NCBI RefSeq assembly: GCF_029227915.1
Contig: NC_079878.1
Location: 5,394,001 to 5,458,000 of the forward strand
Direction: 5' to 3'
Length of the DNA: 64,000 nucleotides
DNA from: Hydractinia symbiolongicarpus
Taxonomy: Eukaryota > Cnidaria > Hydrozoa > Anthoathecata > Hydractiniidae
Shown here in pieces: positions 60,901 through 64,000 of the stretch (positions within the stretch are counted from its first letter, which is position 1; every line of letters begins with the position of its first letter). Below the pieces are notes generated by a model. That model saw only the letters and a program-made list of their open reading frames with translations. It searched no databases and was not told the origin of the DNA. Both the position numbers and the translations under genes were made by a program.

Positions 60901-63617
60901 AAAAAACATCCTCGGCCTTTCTAATTTAGTAAAAAATGGTTGGGGAAGATGGACTAACTGGTCACCATGCATTCAAAAACAATGGGGAGATTACGTGTGC
61001 ACAAAAGCGAAAGTAAGAGTTTGCTTTTCCAAGTACAAATCGGATTGTCCTGGAGCTGATGAAAATGGAGTGGAAGAAATAGTTGAGAAATGTTCAAATT
61101 CCGAATGTGAAGGTGAAATTTTTAATATATCTTTTGACCATTTAGAACTACATTAAATCATGACGGTATTTTATTTTGTATCCCCTTCAATTGGAAATCT
61201 GTGTGAAAAATCAGATTAATGACATTTCCAACCTTTGCAAAATGATTTTCCTTGATAAAATAAAGTTAGTGTTGCGAGTTACAAGTTTAACGGAAAATCA
61301 TAACGAATGTCATTAAATGTTTCTGATTATAAGAAATTGTATAGAAATTTAAGTGGTAGTATCAAATAAGGGACAATACTAAACAATTTGTGTTATGAGG
61401 CCATGGAAATTTGGCATGGAGATGTGTAAGAGATAAATGTAAAAACTCAGCAAGTATTATAGCAATGCAGCATACCAAAAAAGAGCTATTAAAAGAACAC
61501 CGAATTATTAATGGAACTTTCTTACTAATAATACGGTATAGTTTGATCGGTATTGTGTCACCATTTATTGACATTTTCATTATCTTCTAGCTGATAAAAA
61601 GAAAAAGGACGGGCAATGGGGTAATTGGGGTCCTTTTTCGAAATGTAGTGGACCATGTGGTTGGGGACGAACGGAAAGATATCGCCAATGCAATAACCCT
61701 AGTCCAGCATCTGGTGGAAAACAATGTGTTGGAAATAATAAAGAGTTGAGATTGTGTCGCAATAAGCGGTGTGGAAAAGGTAATAGCTTTTAATTGAGAG
61801 AATAAGAAATAGGTATGTTGGTACAGATACATATGTCTCGTCCGCGGGACCATTTACTTCTCATGAGCATTCGGGCTTCCGTTGAAAAGCGACTAAGTGA
61901 CTTGCAGTACTAGGAATTTACAACGATGGTAAAAAATAAATAAGAAACTAAATATTAAAGTAAAAAGTATTATCAGTGTTTATATCAACACACTAATCAG
62001 TTCTGTTACTTGCATATATTAAATTACACGTGTGGCTAAGTAAATATACAAGTAAATATTAACAAGTAATTTTGAATAAATACAAACAAATACAAACGTA
62101 TACAAATAACTTATTACCTACAAGTGCTTAGCGTAACTTTAAATTACTTCAATCGAATCTTCGTTCGCAAATCAAATTGTTGTTAGCCTCACTAACATTT
62201 TTTTGTGTTCTTCTAAATGTCCAATGTTATCTGTGCACAAAATACTAAAAAAACTAATATATATAGCAAATAGCACGACACACAACGGACATACAACGTC
62301 ACGGTACAACGCGTAAATCGTGAAAGTCAAGAATATACGTTGCTATTTTAAGGGTAATTTATAGTATAGGGAACATAATGTCAAAATGCTGTCCTGATTT
62401 CTTAAAATATTATATTATTATTTTCGGGAAATGTAGCTGAAAGGTTGTGTTTTAGCATTTCCACAAGACAACAGCTTTGACAGTGTCGCATGGGGAAACT
62501 GGAAGTCAAAGGGTTTTACAATAAAGTATACTTCGCATACAAATTCATGGAATGAAGGACCATCCAGAGATCACACATCAGAGATTAGAGGGAGAACCTA
62601 TAAAAGTAAGTATGGTATTTCTAAAAAGATACCTTTGTTGTTTCCTTTAATAATAAAATAAGGTATGATCAAAATTTGACATTTTTAGCTTAGCTTTATC
62701 TCTACTTGTGACCTGATCCTGGTAAACTAGATTGATGGTGCACCCAGACATCATCATTGTATCATAATAACCCTTAAAAAAATGAAATTCAAATTCTTCT
62801 TATCTAGGTTTTTGATCAAATCACCAAGTTTCTTCAGAGAAAAAAACAACAAGTAGAGGGGCACATAAAATAGTCCAAAAATAATATTAAAGAAACTAAA
62901 ATGACAGCAAATAACGAACAATAATTACTAAAGTTATAAAAAACTGAAAATAAATCATTTTACTTCTTAGGTTATTACGCATCCGCAAAAAATCAACCAG
63001 GGAAATATGAAAAAATGCAACTTTGGAGTCCATTTATCCATAGCTTCAGTGGTCAAAAATGTTTATCATTCTATTACATGCTAAACGGAGTCAATCTCCA
63101 TCCGACCAACGCTTTGAGTGTCTTTTTGAAAGATCAAAAAAATAACTATTTGAACTTGGCATTCCATCAAGGTGGGCATCAAGGCAACTATTGGAAACGA
63201 CATTCCCTTCGTATCAGTTCTGTGAAAGCGCCTTTCCAGGTAACGTATTGATACTTTTACTGTATTTCATATCAGTTCTCTGCGCCTCCTATACACTGAA
63301 TTTATAAGTGGTAAGAAGAATTGTTTTAATGGGAGACATTGATTATTAAAGTTTATTCTGAAATAGATTTTCTACTGTACTTACCTTTACTTATATTCTG
63401 TGCACACAATTGCAAGTATTATTGTTAAGTTTTTAATTCAAGCCAATACCAAATAATAATAACCAAAACGACCTTGCCAAAACGATATTACTTTTTAATA
63501 ATAAATTATCGCCATTTCAGTTTGTCTTTGAGTTCCAAACGTGGGGTTATCGACCTTCCGAAGTCGCCATAGATGACATATTTTTTGATCACAACGATTG
63601 TCAAAAAGGATTGACAG
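57907..63617 (+). CDS. Secreted astacin metalloprotease, head-to-head paralog (partial at window end)
   Basis: Twelve exons were read: 57907-57964, 58800-58886, 59043-59189, 59258-59375, 59899-60014, 60172-60243, 60416-60634, 60930-61112, 61591-61779, 62456-62605, 62971-63239 and 63521-63617. They give about 568 codons before the window ends. Domains in order: signal peptide (MNILIKLMLLVSCFQQIFT); propeptide with IDGDI; catalytic HETLHALGFPHEQSRYDRD; Met-turn SIMHY; two TSP1-type domains (WGRWTNWSPC, WGNWGPFSKCSGPCGWG); and a MAM-type region through VAIDDIFFDHNDC. Every intron phase and most exon lengths equal those of the divergent gene (118, 116, 72, 189 and 97 nt exons are identical in size). 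ShKT exons are expected to the right of the window. Confidence 0.9.
58003..58128. repeat. ACTAGTCGGATGCCCGTGG repeat, full copy in astacin intron 1
   Basis: It runs ACTAGTCGGATGCCCGTGG, AAATCCACGGGTTTGCCCG, CATTTTGCGTGACAGACGG, GTATACGGGTATTATAATATAGA. A second, related unit starts right after it at 58127 (ACTAGTCGTTAACCCGTG, to about 58320), so two copies abut head to tail. These are likely non-autonomous mobile elements. Confidence 0.7.
58127..58325. repeat. Second abutting ACTAGTCGTTAACCCGTG repeat
   Basis: It begins ACTAGTCGTTAACCCGTG and AAATCCACGGGGTCGCACG. It has a different body and ends with CAGACACACAGACAGACGACGG and TATTATTAAAGAGAT, so it is a diverged family member. Confidence 0.55.
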
Positions 63618-64000
63618 GTTAGTCACCCCAAGTTTATTAGTATAAATAAACCTTCACATTACCTTCTTAAGTATTGCAAACCCGACGGATCAAAAGCATA
63701 GTTGGTACAGCAATCATCTTGGCAAGCGAGAGGTCATTCATTCAAGTACCACGTATATTAGCTTGGCAGGATATGGGAAGCTAATGTACCTATTATACCT
63801 GATCTTTCTTGCATGTTCATCTCATTTTTTTACCCAAAACAAAGAAACTTGAAATGTTTAGATTGTATTATATTTTATGCATGCATCAAACATGTGTTGT
63901 GACATATTGTTTTGCTTACGCCACGGTTACTGGTTGTAATGACTGATGGGAGTTCACAACAAGCAAATACCTACTGGTACCTCGAAATGGACTGGATAAA

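Noticed and set aside
61580-61853. Antisense ORFs over the second TSP1 exon
   Set aside because: They are shadows of the real plus-strand exon at 61591-61779.

Overview
The window is eukaryotic, AT-rich nuclear DNA with short exons, GT-AG introns and many mobile-element remnants. Protein content points to an early-branching animal, most likely a cnidarian and perhaps a hydrozoan. The pointers are astacin proteases carrying TSP1, MAM and ShKT domains, GT10 fucosyltransferase duplicates, a CD-MPR-type sorting receptor and ICMT. The species assignment is inference.

Layout. 0-4.2 kb: nested inverted-repeat elements holding a decayed P2X7-ballast-like pseudogene, plus a 191-bp MITE with a perfect 9-bp target duplication. 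4.2-5.4 kb: a two-exon ICMT gene (-). 6.9-18.4 kb: a repeat island with SINEs, three LINE RT remnants, a CCTGAGCGTCAGG minisatellite, large foldbacks and a modular repeat with an inverted copy. 18.6-26.9 kb: a seven-exon M6PR (CD-MPR)-like gene (+) with a LINE fragment in an intron. 27-34.2 kb: no confident gene, but a pogo-like MITE and a ~0.95-kb direct duplication with a hyperconserved ~120-bp core. 34.2-34.8 kb: a possible two-exon small membrane protein gene (-). 36.1-46.6 kb: two tandem three-exon alpha-1,3-fucosyltransferases (+), parts of which have been homogenised by gene conversion. 47.1-53.2 kb: a 15-exon astacin protease gene (-). 57.9 kb to the right edge: its head-to-head paralog (+), cut by the window end after 12 exons.

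Function. Most recognised genes belong to the secretory pathway. ICMT methylates prenylated proteins in the ER, the fucosyltransferases decorate glycans in the Golgi, the CD-MPR-like protein is a trans-Golgi/endosome sorting receptor, and the astacins are secreted or matrix proteases. Nothing shows that they form one pathway. Exon boundaries were read by eye from splice signals and reading-frame continuity; all recognised genes close in frame with the boundaries given, apart from an ambiguous last junction in the minus-strand astacin gene.
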